Assembly (NCBI RefSeq): GCF_902153245.2
Contig: NZ_CABFWF030000018.1
Span: forward strand, 345,848-409,847
Reading direction: 5' to 3'
DNA length: 64,000 nucleotides
DNA from: Pseudorhizobium endolithicum
GTDB lineage: Bacteria > Pseudomonadota > Alphaproteobacteria > Rhizobiales > Rhizobiaceae
The first letter of the stretch is position 1; the number at the start of each line of letters is the position of its first letter. Positions 54,757 through 63,861 of the stretch are shown piece by piece. A program made the translations under genes and the position numbers. Under the pieces are notes generated by a model that saw nothing but the letters and a program-made list of their open reading frames with translations, did no database searches and had not been told where the DNA came from.

Positions 54757-56205
54757 ATGCGTCGCCAAGCCAATCCGCTCGCCATCGGTCCTGTTCTCGC
54801 GACAAGACCGGTGGCGTGGCGGCCGGACCTCACCAAGCAGAAGGGTGTGACGAAGCACGCCGCGCTGACCGAGAAAATCATTGCCGATATCGATGCCGGC
54901 GTGCTCAAGCCCATGGATCGCATGCCGACGCACCGTGATCTCGCGCGAGAACTCGGCCTGTCCGTGCAGACGGTCAGCCTTTCATACAAGGAGGCGGAGC
55001 GGCTCGGCTTCCTCAGCGGCGAGATTGGCCGCGGCACCTTCGTCAAGGCGCGCGTGACTGACCGTGCCGGGCGCATGATGCTCGATCACAGCCCTAACGA
55101 GGTACTCGACCTTTCCATCATTCGCGGCGTCTATCTTGATGAGCATGAGGCCGCTTCTCGGGAGGTTTTCCGCGAGTTGGCCGAAGGCAACATTGCGAGC
55201 TTCATGCGCCCCTGCCGCCCTATTGCGGGCCTCGATCGCCACCGTGAGACGGCGCGCCTCTGGCTGGGAAGGCTCGGCGTCACGGCCGGCGCCGGTCGGA
55301 TCCTCGTCACCAACGGCGCTGCCCACGGCATCTTCCTGGCGCTGAGCTGTATCGTCCGCTCGGGCGACGTCGTCCTTTGCGAGAACCTTACCGACCACGG
55401 CATCATCGGCCTTTCCAACATCCTGGGCTTCAGTCTCAAAGGCCTGCCCACGGATGTTGAAGGCATCCTCCCCGATGCGCTGGAGGCCGCCTGTGCTTCC
55501 GGCGGCGTCCGTGCGCTTGTGCTGATCCCGACGCTCAACAATCCCACCGGCCACGTGGCGGGCGCAGAACGCCGGAAAGAAATCGCGGCCGTTGCGGCCC
55601 GATACGGAATCTTTGTCATCGAGGACGAAGTGTGCCGCCCGATGATCGACGAGGACCTGCCATCGATTGCCGAGATGCTGCCGGATCTGGGCTTCTTCGT
55701 CACCAGCTTCACCAAGGTGGTCCTCACCGGCCTGCGTGTCGGCTATCTCGTCGTTCCTCCGTCCTATTCGATACGCGCCGCATCCATCCTGCGCGTATCA
55801 AGCTGGAGCGGCACCTACCTGACAGGCGAAATCGCGACGCGCTGGATCGAGAACGGGACGGCACAACGGCTGCTGGAGATCCAGCGCGAAGAAGCCGGCG
55901 CGCGCCAAGCCATCGCGACCGCCATCCTTGGAGACCATATCGCCTCCAGCCACCCGCTCTCGCTCTGCGCGTGGCTGAAGGTCCCGCCTCAATGGACGGA
56001 GGACGGGCTGGTGCGATCGCTCGCCAACCAGAATGTCGCCGTTTCACCCTCGGAACCGTTCATTGCGGGTCCCGGCCATGGCGGCGGTATCCGCATCTGC
56101 CTCGGCGGGCGCATGAGCCGCGAGACCCTTGCCAAGGGGCTCACGACCTTGCGCCAGGCCTTCGAGCAGTTGCCGCCGGTCTACGACATCGGCTCGATCG
56201 GCTAG
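54757..56205 (+). CDS. enuR: MocR/GabR-type regulator EnuR of ectoine use
   Basis: 482 aa. N-terminal GntR winged helix (MPTHRDLARELGLSVQTVSL, GRGTFVKARV) fused to an aminotransferase-like fold I domain with NNPTGHVAGAERRKEIAAV, FVIEDEVCRP and the PLP Lys in TSFTKVVLTGLRVGYLV. EnuR represses ectoine genes until diaminobutyrate derivatives react at the PLP-lysine. It lies between the catabolic halves doeCD and eutBC, same strand. Confidence 0.93.
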   Translation: MRRQANPLAIGPVLATRPVAWRPDLTKQKGVTKHAALTEKIIADIDAGVLKPMDRMPTHRDLARELGLSVQTVSLSYKEAERLGFLSGEIGRGTFVKARVTDRAGRMMLDHSPNEVLDLSIIRGVYLDEHEAASREVFRELAEGNIASFMRPCRPIAGLDRHRETARLWLGRLGVTAGAGRILVTNGAAHGIFLALSCIVRSGDVVLCENLTDHGIIGLSNILGFSLKGLPTDVEGILPDALEAACASGGVRALVLIPTLNNPTGHVAGAERRKEIAAVAARYGIFVIEDEVCRPMIDEDLPSIAEMLPDLGFFVTSFTKVVLTGLRVGYLVVPPSYSIRAASILRVSSWSGTYLTGEIATRWIENGTAQRLLEIQREEAGARQAIATAILGDHIASSHPLSLCAWLKVPPQWTEDGLVRSLANQNVAVSPSEPFIAGPGHGGGIRICLGGRMSRETLAKGLTTLRQAFEQLPPVYDIGSIG

Positions 56206-56223
56206 GCCCTCCGGCGGAATATT

Positions 56224-56270
56224 GAACCATGACAATATAATAATTGACATGATTTTTCTTCGCTACCAAC
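56224..56270 (+). promoter_or_regulatory. AT-rich promoter/operator of the eutB-ehuA operon
   Basis: Contains TATAAT (56235) and TTGACA (56244). CATGACAAT occurs twice, at 56228 and 56270, 42 bp apart (four helix turns), flanking the promoter; the second includes the eutB start codon. Good candidate for EnuR binding. Confidence 0.45.
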
Positions 56271-57290
56271 ATGACAATCATGAAGAGCGAAGACCGGTTC
56301 AGATTGGGCGAAGATAAGGTTCTGCCGGTTGCGCTGGCTGACGTCGAGCGGGCTGCGGCCCGGATCCACGGTCGGGTCACCCGCGCGCCGCTAGTTGCCT
56401 CCCCCACCCTTTCCGAACGCACCGGACAGCCCGTTCACCTCAAGCTCGAGACACGCCAGCCGATCGGTGCGTTCAAGCTGCGCGGTGCCATGAATGCCAT
56501 CCTGTCCCTCGACGACACGGCAAGGCAACGCGGCCTCGTGACCGCCTCGACCGGCAACCACGGTCGCGCCGTCGCCTACGCCGCACGCGAACTCGGCGTT
56601 CCGGCCGTCATCTGCATGTCCTCGCTCGTTCCGGACAACAAGGTGGAAGCGATACGCGCGCTCGGCGCCCAGATTTGCATCGTCGGCGCTTCGCAGGACG
56701 ATGCGCAGGAAGAGGTCGAGCGTCTGGTCCGGACGTCGGGGCTTACACCGATCCCGCCCTTCGATGATGTCGATGTGGTCGCGGGTCAGGGGACGATCGG
56801 CCTGGAAATCGTCGAGGACCTGCCGGATCTCGCGACCGTGCTCGTCCCCCTTTCCGGCGGCGGCCTGGCGGGCGGCATTGCCGCCGCGGTGAAGGCGCTG
56901 AAGCCGCAGGCGCACGTCATCGGCATTTCGATGGAGCGCGGTGCTGCGATGCATGCGGCCATCAAGGCCGGCAAGCCCGTCGCGATCCGCGAGGAGGAGA
57001 CGCTGGCGGACTCCCTCGGAGGCGGCATCGGACTTGCAAACCGCGTGACCTTCGCGATCTGCCGCGACCTTCTCGATGACATCGTCCTGTTGACCGAGGA
57101 CGAGATCGCGGCCGGCATCCGGCATGCCGCCCGTCAGGAAGGCGAAGTCGTGGAAGGTGCGGGGGCGGTCGGCATCGCCGCCATCCTGGCGGGAAAGGTG
57201 CAACTGTCCGGCCCCACAGCCGTCATCGTCTCGGGCGGCAACATCGACGCCGAGACACACCGCCACATCATCGGGAGGAGCACCGGATGA
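56271..57290 (+). CDS. eutB: EutB, threonine dehydratase-like enzyme of hydroxyectoine use
   Basis: 339 aa, fold type II PLP enzyme. PLP Lys in GAFKLRGAMNAILS, phosphate loop PLSGGGLAGGIAAAVK, and TASTGNHGRAVAYAARELG. Close to serine/threonine dehydratases; in ectoine clusters EutB, with EutC, is thought to convert hydroxyectoine toward ectoine. Neither ATG (56271 or 56280) has a clear Shine-Dalgarno. It overlaps eutC by 4 bp. Confidence 0.9.
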   Translation: MTIMKSEDRFRLGEDKVLPVALADVERAAARIHGRVTRAPLVASPTLSERTGQPVHLKLETRQPIGAFKLRGAMNAILSLDDTARQRGLVTASTGNHGRAVAYAARELGVPAVICMSSLVPDNKVEAIRALGAQICIVGASQDDAQEEVERLVRTSGLTPIPPFDDVDVVAGQGTIGLEIVEDLPDLATVLVPLSGGGLAGGIAAAVKALKPQAHVIGISMERGAAMHAAIKAGKPVAIREEETLADSLGGGIGLANRVTFAICRDLLDDIVLLTEDEIAAGIRHAARQEGEVVEGAGAVGIAAILAGKVQLSGPTAVIVSGGNIDAETHRHIIGRSTG

Positions 57291-58303
57291 GCCGTGTCCG
57301 CATCCTGACGGAAGGTGACCTGCGCGCCATCGTGAAGCTCGACGCTTCTGCCGTCGACTGCGTCGAGGAGGCGTTTGCGGCGCTTGCCGACAAAGCTGTC
57401 GCGATGCCGCCGATCCTGCGCCTCGACATTCCGGAGTTTCGTGGAGAGGTGGACGTAAAGACCGCCTATGTTCCGGGCTTCGACAGCTTCGCCATCAAGG
57501 TCAGCCCCGGTTTCTTCGACAATCCCAAGCTCGGCCTGCCGAGCCTCAACGGGTTGATGATCCTGCTGAGCGCGAGAACCGGACTGGTCGAGGCTATGCT
57601 TCTCGACAATGGTTATCTCACCGACATACGCACGGCCGCCGCGGGTGCCGTCGCGGCACGACACCTGTCCCGCGATGGCGCCTCCGTCGCTACCATCTTC
57701 GGCGCAGGCATGCAGGCGCGGCTGCAGTTGCAGGCGCTGATGCTGGTCCGTCCCATAAGGTCTGCCCGCATCTGGGCACGCGATCACGCCAGGGCGGAAA
57801 GGCTTGCGGAGGAATTTTCCCACGAGCACCGGATCGAGGTTGCTGCCGTGGCCGATCCGCGCCAGGCCGCAAGCGGCGCGGACATCATCGTCACCACGAC
57901 CCCGGCGGAAAAGCCGATCCTGGCGGCGGAATGGCTGGAGCCCGGTCAGCACCTCACTGCAATGGGATCCGACGCCGAGCACAAGAACGAGATCGATCCG
58001 GCCGTTTTCGCCCGGGCGACCTATGTGGCGGACCGTCTTAGCCAGACGCGCATTCTGGGCGAACTGCACCACGCCATCGAGGCGGGGGCAGCAACGGCGG
58101 AACAGCCGTTCGCGGAGCTTGGAGCCGTGGTGGCCGGCAAGGCGAAGGCAAGAGTGTCCGCAGACGACATCACGTTTGCCGATCTTACCGGAACCGGCGT
58201 GCAGGATACCGCGATCGCCAATCTCGCGCTCGCCCGAGCGAAAGAGGCCGGGCGCGGCCAGACCATCGAGAACAACGTCAAGAAAATGGGAGACGCAGCG
58301 TGA
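57287..58303 (+). CDS. eutC: EutC, ornithine cyclodeaminase-like protein
   Basis: 338 aa, OCD/mu-crystallin family. Rossmann NAD site ATIFGAGMQARLQLQAL, substrate region LTDIRTAAAGAVAARHLS, and LTAMGSDAEHKNEIDPA. Paired with EutB in hydroxyectoine conversion. Overlaps eutB by ATGA and the doeA GTG start by 4 bp. Confidence 0.92.
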   Translation: MSRVRILTEGDLRAIVKLDASAVDCVEEAFAALADKAVAMPPILRLDIPEFRGEVDVKTAYVPGFDSFAIKVSPGFFDNPKLGLPSLNGLMILLSARTGLVEAMLLDNGYLTDIRTAAAGAVAARHLSRDGASVATIFGAGMQARLQLQALMLVRPIRSARIWARDHARAERLAEEFSHEHRIEVAAVADPRQAASGADIIVTTTPAEKPILAAEWLEPGQHLTAMGSDAEHKNEIDPAVFARATYVADRLSQTRILGELHHAIEAGAATAEQPFAELGAVVAGKAKARVSADDITFADLTGTGVQDTAIANLALARAKEAGRGQTIENNVKKMGDAA

Positions 58304-59478
58304 GCGTGACGCTGAACTTTACGCGCGAGGAATATGCCGAGCGACTGTCGAAAACCCGTCGCGCGATGGAAAAGGCGGGGATCGATCTTCTGATCGTCAC
58401 CGATCCGTCCAACATGCACTGGCTCACCGGCTACGATGGCTGGTCCTTCTATGTGCATCAATGCGTGCTGGTGCCGCCTACAGGCGAACCGATCTGGTAC
58501 GGCCGCAAGCAGGATGCGAACGGCGCCAAGCGCACCGCCTATCTCGCGCACGACAACATCATCGGCTATCCGGATCACTACGTGCAGTCGACCGAGCGCC
58601 ACCCGATGGACCTGCTGTCGCAGATCATCGACGAACGCAGATGGTCCAGCCTCACGGTCGGCGTCGAGATGGACAATTACTACTTCTCGGCGGCAGCCTT
58701 CGCCTCCCTCCAGAAGCATCTGCCCAATGCCCGTTTCAAGGACGCGGCCGGCCTCGTCAACTGGCAGCGCGCGGTCAAGAGCCCGACAGAGCTCGACTAC
58801 ATGCGCAAGGCCGGCAAGATCGTCGAGCTGATGCACAAGCGTATCGTCGAAGTCACCGAGCCGGGCATGCGCAAATGCGATCTCGTGGCGGAGATCTATG
58901 ATGCCGGCATTCGCGGCACAGCCGAATTCGGCGGGGATTATCCTGCGATCGTCCCGCTTCTGCCGTCGGGAGCGGATGCTTCCGCGCCGCACCTGACCTG
59001 GGACGACAAGCCGATGCGCACGGGCGAAGGCACGTTCTTCGAGATCGCCGGCGCCTACAAGCGCTACCACTGCCCGCTCTCGCGCACCGTCTTTCTCGGC
59101 AAGCCGACGCAGGCCTTCCTCGATGCGGAGAAGGCAACCCTCGAAGGAATGGAGGCCGGCCTTGCCGCCGCCAGGCCGGGCAATAGCTGCGAGGACATCG
59201 CCAACGCCTTCTTCGCCGTCCTGAAGAAATACGGGATCATCAAGGACAACCGCACCGGCTATCCGATCGGGCTTTCCTACCCGCCGGACTGGGGCGAGCG
59301 GACCATGAGCCTGCGCCCGGGCGACCGGACGGAGTTGAAGCCCGGCATGACCTTCCATTTCATGACCGGCCTCTGGCTCGAGGACATGGGCCTCGAAATT
59401 ACCGAAAGCATCGCCATCACCGAGACGGGCGTCGAATGCCTGTCAAACGTGCCGCGCCAGTTGTTCGTGAAGGGCTGA
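58300..59478 (+). CDS. doeA: Ectoine hydrolase DoeA (EutD)
   Basis: 392 aa, peptidase M24/creatinase-like fold, starting with GTG overlapping the eutC stop. N-terminal domain: VTDPSNMHWLTGYDGWSFYV, the usual M24 phrase; C-terminal half: GEGTFFEIAGAYKRYHCPLS, LKPGMTFHFMTGLWLEDMGL. Opens the ectoine ring to N-alpha-acetyl-diaminobutyrate (and the gamma form). Typical length for DoeA. Confidence 0.93.
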   Translation: MSVTLNFTREEYAERLSKTRRAMEKAGIDLLIVTDPSNMHWLTGYDGWSFYVHQCVLVPPTGEPIWYGRKQDANGAKRTAYLAHDNIIGYPDHYVQSTERHPMDLLSQIIDERRWSSLTVGVEMDNYYFSAAAFASLQKHLPNARFKDAAGLVNWQRAVKSPTELDYMRKAGKIVELMHKRIVEVTEPGMRKCDLVAEIYDAGIRGTAEFGGDYPAIVPLLPSGADASAPHLTWDDKPMRTGEGTFFEIAGAYKRYHCPLSRTVFLGKPTQAFLDAEKATLEGMEAGLAAARPGNSCEDIANAFFAVLKKYGIIKDNRTGYPIGLSYPPDWGERTMSLRPGDRTELKPGMTFHFMTGLWLEDMGLEITESIAITETGVECLSNVPRQLFVKG

Positions 59479-59481
59479 CCC

Positions 59482-60495
59482 ATGCTGACCGGCGCGCCCC
59501 GCCCCTCGCCCATCGCCGCCTCCGTCGACTTCGACGGAAAGGGCGTGCAGCACGGCCATCTGCGCCTGCCGTACAGCCGCGACGACAGTGCCTGGGGTTC
59601 CGTGATGATCCCGATCTGCGTCATCGCCAATGGCGAAGGTCCGACCGCCCTTCTGACCGGCGCCAATCACGGCGACGAATACGAGGGCCCGGCAGCCCTC
59701 TTCGAACTGGCGCTGACGCTCGATCCGTCGCAGGTGAGCGGGCGGGTCATCATCGTCCCGGCGCTCAACTATCCCGCCTTCCGTGCCGGAACCCGCACAT
59801 CGCCGATCGATCGCGGAAACCTGAACCGTAGTTTTCCTGGCCGGCCGGACGGATCGGTCACGGAAAAGATCGCCGACTACGTCACCCGTCACCTGATCCC
59901 TCTGGCGGATATCGTGCTCGACTTTCATTCCGGTGGGAAAACGCTCGATTTCCTTCCCTATGCGGCGGCTCACGAACTGGCCGACAAGGTGCAGGAAGCG
60001 CGCTGCTTCGCCGCCGTGACCGCCTTTGCCGCTCCCTATTCGATGAAGATGCTGGAGATCGATGCCGTCGGCATGCTGGACACGACGGTCGAGGAGATGG
60101 GAAAGGTCTTCGTCACCACCGAACTCGGCGGCGCAGGTACGGCCAGCGCCCGCTCCATCGAGATCGCCCGTCGGGGCACGCGCAATCTCCTGCGCCACGC
60201 AGGGATCCTGCAGGGCGCTCCGGATGCCCGGCCGACCCGCTGGCTCGACATGCCGTCAAAGGATTGCTTCACTTTCGCGCAGGATGACGGGCTCGTCGCT
60301 TTTGCGCGTGATCTCGGCGATCCGGTCAGCGCGGGTGAAACCATTGCCCGGGTTCATCCCGTCGGCAGGACCGGCATCGCACCAGTCGACTACCGCGCCG
60401 CCATGGATGGCGTGCTTGCGGCCCGCCACGTCCCCGGCCTCATCAAGGCCGGCGACTGCCTCTCCGTCATCGCAACGGTCGCGGAGAAGAGCTAG
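59482..60495 (+). CDS. doeB: N-alpha-acetyl-diaminobutyrate deacetylase DoeB (EutE)
   Basis: 337 aa, succinylglutamate desuccinylase/aspartoacylase family. Zinc ligands in TGANHGDEYEGPAAL (His63, Glu66) and LDFHSGGKTLDFLPY. Removes acetate to yield L-2,4-diaminobutyrate, the substrate of DoeD. 3 bp after doeA. Confidence 0.93.
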   Translation: MLTGAPRPSPIAASVDFDGKGVQHGHLRLPYSRDDSAWGSVMIPICVIANGEGPTALLTGANHGDEYEGPAALFELALTLDPSQVSGRVIIVPALNYPAFRAGTRTSPIDRGNLNRSFPGRPDGSVTEKIADYVTRHLIPLADIVLDFHSGGKTLDFLPYAAAHELADKVQEARCFAAVTAFAAPYSMKMLEIDAVGMLDTTVEEMGKVFVTTELGGAGTASARSIEIARRGTRNLLRHAGILQGAPDARPTRWLDMPSKDCFTFAQDDGLVAFARDLGDPVSAGETIARVHPVGRTGIAPVDYRAAMDGVLAARHVPGLIKAGDCLSVIATVAEKS

Positions 60496-60506
60496 CCAGA
60501 AGAAGG

Positions 60507-60532
60507 ACGTGAGATCCGAAAACGGACCACGT
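60507..60532 (+). other. Intercistronic hairpin between doeB and ehuB
   Basis: ACGTG/CACGT outer and TCCG/CGGA inner pairing around an AAAA loop. No T tail, so it is more likely an RNA stability or processing element than a terminator. It would raise the binding-protein message relative to the enzymes upstream. Confidence 0.5.
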
Positions 60533-60559
60533 AGAACCGCCAACCAGAGGAGAATACAC

Positions 60560-61411
60560 ATGCAGATTTCGAAACTGACGGGGCTTTCCGCCCTCGCCTT
60601 CGCCCTGAGCATCACCTCCGTGCGCGCACTCACCGTCGAAGAGGTCAAGGAGCAGGGCTATATCCGCGCCGCCACGGCCAACGAAGTGCCCTACTCGTAC
60701 ATGCAGCCCGACGGCACCTCCGCCGGCATCGGCCCCGACGTCGCCAATGCCGTGCTGAAATCCATGGGCATCGAAGAGGTCAACTGGACGGTGACGCCGT
60801 TCGGAACGCTCATTCCGGGCCTCAAGGCGAAGCGTTTTGACTTCGTTGCGGCCGAGCAGAACATCTCTCCGGAGCGGTGCAAGCAGGTTGCCTTCACGGA
60901 GCCGAACTCGTCCTACGGTGAAGGGCTTCTGGTCAAGAAGGGCAACCCCAAAGGACTGACGACCTATGCCGACATAGCCAAGGACCCGTCGCTGACGGTG
61001 GCCGTGGTCTCCGGCGCCAACAATGTCGACTTCCTGCGCGCCGTGGGCGTGAAGGATGAGCAGATCGTCTTCATCCAGGCAAATGCGGACGCCATCCCGA
61101 CCGTCCAAAGCCGAGTCGACGCCTATGCGGCCACCGAGCTTACCGTTTCGGAACTGGCCAAGGGGCAGGAAGAGGTGGAGCAGGTTTCCCCGTTCGAGGA
61201 TCCGATCGTCGACGGCGCGCCCGTTCGCAACTATGGCGGCTTTGCCTTCCGCCCGGAAGACAAGGAACTGCGCGACGCCTTCAACGCAGCGCTGGTCGAG
61301 TTCCGCAAGACGGACGAGTACAAGACGATCCTCGGCAAGTACGGCCTTTCGGAGCAGAGCATCGCCGCGGCTGCCGAAAAGAACGTCGCGGATCTCTGCG
61401 CCGGCAAGTGA
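60560..61411 (+). CDS. ehuB: Ectoine/hydroxyectoine-binding protein EhuB
   Basis: 283 aa from ATG 60560 (strong AGAGGAGA upstream). Signal peptide LSALAFALSITSVRA. Amino-acid binding protein fold: YIRAATANEVPYSYMQPDGT, GIGPDVANAVLKSMGI, FDFVAAEQNISPERCKQVAF. Aromatic-rich pocket typical of compatible solute binding (Tyr/Phe). High-affinity import with EhuCDA. Confidence 0.93.
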   Translation: MQISKLTGLSALAFALSITSVRALTVEEVKEQGYIRAATANEVPYSYMQPDGTSAGIGPDVANAVLKSMGIEEVNWTVTPFGTLIPGLKAKRFDFVAAEQNISPERCKQVAFTEPNSSYGEGLLVKKGNPKGLTTYADIAKDPSLTVAVVSGANNVDFLRAVGVKDEQIVFIQANADAIPTVQSRVDAYAATELTVSELAKGQEEVEQVSPFEDPIVDGAPVRNYGGFAFRPEDKELRDAFNAALVEFRKTDEYKTILGKYGLSEQSIAAAAEKNVADLCAGK

Positions 61412-61470
61412 CGGCAAGAGGCGCTCGGTCCTGGACCGGGTGCCTCCCGCAACACTCGGGAGAACCACGG

Positions 61471-62136
61471 ATGGACTGGACCACCTATCTGCCGATGCTC
61501 TGGCAAGGTGCCGGCGTCACCATGACGATCACACTCGCATCGATTGCCATCGGCGCGGTGCTTGCGTTCATGTTCGGCATCCTGCGCGTCGAAGGCGGCC
61601 CGATCCTGTCGACGGTCGCGCTCTGCTATACCGAAGTGTTCCGCGGCACCTCCCTCTTCGTCCAGCTATTCTGGTTCTACTACGCGCTGCCGCTGGTCGG
61701 CCTGAGCTTCGAGCCGATCACCACGGGCATTCTGGTGCTGGCCGCCCATGCCGGCGGCTATGGTGCTGAGATCGTGCGCGGCGCGCTCTCGTCGGTCTCC
61801 ACCCAGCAGTTGGAGGCGGCGCGGGCGCTGAACTTCAACCGGTTCCAGACACTGTTCCGGATCTCGTTGCCCCAGGCAATTGTTGAGATGATGCCCGCCT
61901 TCGGCAATCTGGCCATCGAAACGCTGAAGCTCTCCTCGCTCGTTTCCCTGATCTCGATCGCCGATCTCACCTTCACGGCGCAGTCGATCCGCAACCTGAC
62001 CCTGGACAGCGCAACAATCTATTCCGTCACGCTCCTCTGCTATTTCGCGATGTCCCTCGTGCTGATGGTGGCCATTCGCATCATCGAACATCTCGTCCGG
62101 CGCGGCGATGTCTTCCCCCGCTCGGCGCATTCCTGA
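61471..62136 (+). CDS. ehuC: Ectoine ABC permease EhuC
   Basis: 221 aa from ATG 61471, with CGGGAGAA ahead; the open frame upstream of it is not supported. Five helices of the HisM/GlnP type; EAA loop [20 protein letters not shown]. 11 bp before ehuD. Confidence 0.93.
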   Translation: MDWTTYLPMLWQGAGVTMTITLASIAIGAVLAFMFGILRVEGGPILSTVALCYTEVFRGTSLFVQLFWFYYALPLVGLSFEPITTGILVLAAHAGGYGAEIVRGALSSVSTQQLEAARALNFNRFQTLFRISLPQAIVEMMPAFGNLAIETLKLSSLVSLISIADLTFTAQSIRNLTLDSATIYSVTLLCYFAMSLVLMVAIRIIEHLVRRGDVFPRSAHS

Positions 62137-62147
62137 GGATTGTCATC

Positions 62148-62840
62148 ATGATGTACGGCTACGAATGGGATACGACCACCTGGCTCACCTACACGATCTC
62201 GATCCTTCCGATCATCCTGATCGGCCTGACGGTGACGCTGAAGGCGGCGGCAGCGGGCTTTTCCATCGCGCTGGTCCTTGGCCTCGTGTTCGCGCTGCTA
62301 CGCCGCAGCCGGGTGAAGGTTATCTCCTGGACGACCGCCTTTATCGTCGAGTTCCTTCGCGACACGCCGCTCCTGGTGCAACTCTTCTTTCTCTATTACG
62401 TGCTGCCGAACTTCGGGATCGTTCTGCCCGCCTTCCTGACCGGCGCGCTGGCACTTGGGCTGCAGTACGCCGCCTATACCTCCGAGGTCTATCGCGGCGG
62501 TATCGAGGCGGTGGGCCGGGGCCAGTGGGAAGCGGCCACCGCGCTGAACCTCACCCGGATGCAGACCTACCGGGACGTCATCATTCCGCAGGCCATCCCG
62601 CGTATCGTGCCGGCCATGGGCAATTACCTCGTCGCGATGATCAAGGAAACGCCGGTACTTTCCGTCATCACCGTCCTCGAGATGATGGGACTTGCCAATA
62701 TGATCGGCGAACGCACCTTCGAATATCTCGTGCCGCTGACGCTTGTCGGCCTGATCTTCCTACTCCTGACGCTGATCTGCTCGGCCGGCCTCCACCACCT
62801 GCAGAAAGCTCTTCCCAAAGCAGGAATTCCGTTGCGATGA
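62148..62840 (+). CDS. ehuD: Ectoine ABC permease EhuD
   Basis: 230 aa, second permease. N-terminal [23 protein letters not shown] loop [20 protein letters not shown], and final helix [23 protein letters not shown] lies 8 bp before the ATG pair. Overlaps ehuA by 4 bp (ATGA). Confidence 0.93.
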   Translation: MMYGYEWDTTTWLTYTISILPIILIGLTVTLKAAAAGFSIALVLGLVFALLRRSRVKVISWTTAFIVEFLRDTPLLVQLFFLYYVLPNFGIVLPAFLTGALALGLQYAAYTSEVYRGGIEAVGRGQWEAATALNLTRMQTYRDVIIPQAIPRIVPAMGNYLVAMIKETPVLSVITVLEMMGLANMIGERTFEYLVPLTLVGLIFLLLTLICSAGLHHLQKALPKAGIPLR

Positions 62841-63616
62841 ACGAAAAGAATGAAACACCCATCATCGAATTTTCCGATGTCACCAAGCGCTTCGGCGTTT
62901 TGACAGTGCTCGACAACTTCAACTTCTCTGTCGCGAAGGGCGAGAAAGTCACGTTGATCGGGCCCTCCGGCTCGGGGAAGTCGACAGTTTTGCGCATCCT
63001 CATGACACTGGAGCCGTTCCAGGAGGGAAGGCTGACGCTCGATGGTATTTCCTACCATGAACCGGGCGGCCGGGGCCGATTCCAAGCCTCTGAAAGACAT
63101 CTCCGCCAGATCCGCAACCACGTCGGAATGGTCTTCCAGAGCTTCAACCTCTTTCCGCACATGACTGTCCTTCGCAACGTCATCGAGGCCCCGGTCCGGG
63201 TACTTGGGATGCAGCGGGAGGAAGCCGAAGTGCGCGGGATCGATCTGCTCCAGATGGTAGGACTGGCCGACAAGAAGGACCACTATCCGGCACAGCTATC
63301 GGGCGGACAGCAGCAACGGGTGGCCATTGCCCGGGCGCTCGCCATGCGCCCGCGAGTCCTGCTGTTCGATGAGCCGACCTCCGCGCTCGATCCCCAGCTG
63401 GTGGGCGAAGTGCTATCCGTCATTCGCGGCCTCGCCCACGAACACGATCTGACCATGCTGCTCGTTACCCACGAGATGCGGTTTGCGCGCGAAATGTCCG
63501 ATCGTGTCTGCTTTTTCGACAAGGGCCGCATCTGCGAGCAGGGGGCGCCCGACGAGATCTTCGGCCAGCCGAAGAACGAGCGGACACGCGAGTTCCTGTC
63601 ATCGGTCCTCGGCTAG
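62837..63616 (+). CDS. ehuA: Ectoine ABC transporter ATPase EhuA
   Basis: 259 aa from ATG 62837. Walker [18 protein letters not shown]-loop [14 protein letters not shown], signature [16 protein letters not shown], Walker [16 protein letters not shown]-loop VTHEMRFA. Polar amino acid-type ATPase. Last gene of the island; no terminator is seen after it. Confidence 0.95.
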   Translation: MNEKNETPIIEFSDVTKRFGVLTVLDNFNFSVAKGEKVTLIGPSGSGKSTVLRILMTLEPFQEGRLTLDGISYHEPGGRGRFQASERHLRQIRNHVGMVFQSFNLFPHMTVLRNVIEAPVRVLGMQREEAEVRGIDLLQMVGLADKKDHYPAQLSGGQQQRVAIARALAMRPRVLLFDEPTSALDPQLVGEVLSVIRGLAHEHDLTMLLVTHEMRFAREMSDRVCFFDKGRICEQGAPDEIFGQPKNERTREFLSSVLG

Positions 63617-63861
63617 GCTCATGCCGCGCGTCGGTCCCGTCCGCTACGTGCGCCGGCCGGATAGTCTCGAATGCTTTTCCCGATTGTCGATCCGCCTGCT
63701 GCTGAAGCGTCGCAGAGACGGAACCTCGTGCCGCTCCTTGTGACTGCATTGGAGGCGCAAGGCTGCCCCAGCGTACGGCTTGATGAAGTACGAACCGTCG
63801 ACCGCGATATTCCACAATCGCAGTTGAAAGGATACGAACCTTTGCCGACCCCGCTCGGTCC
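63617..63861. other. Unassigned stretch right of ehuA
   Basis: No convincing gene. Short frames exist on both strands (e.g. 72 codons on plus from 63671) but none has a site, a known motif, or protein-like composition. May be remnant DNA next to an insertion sequence. Confidence 0.4.
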
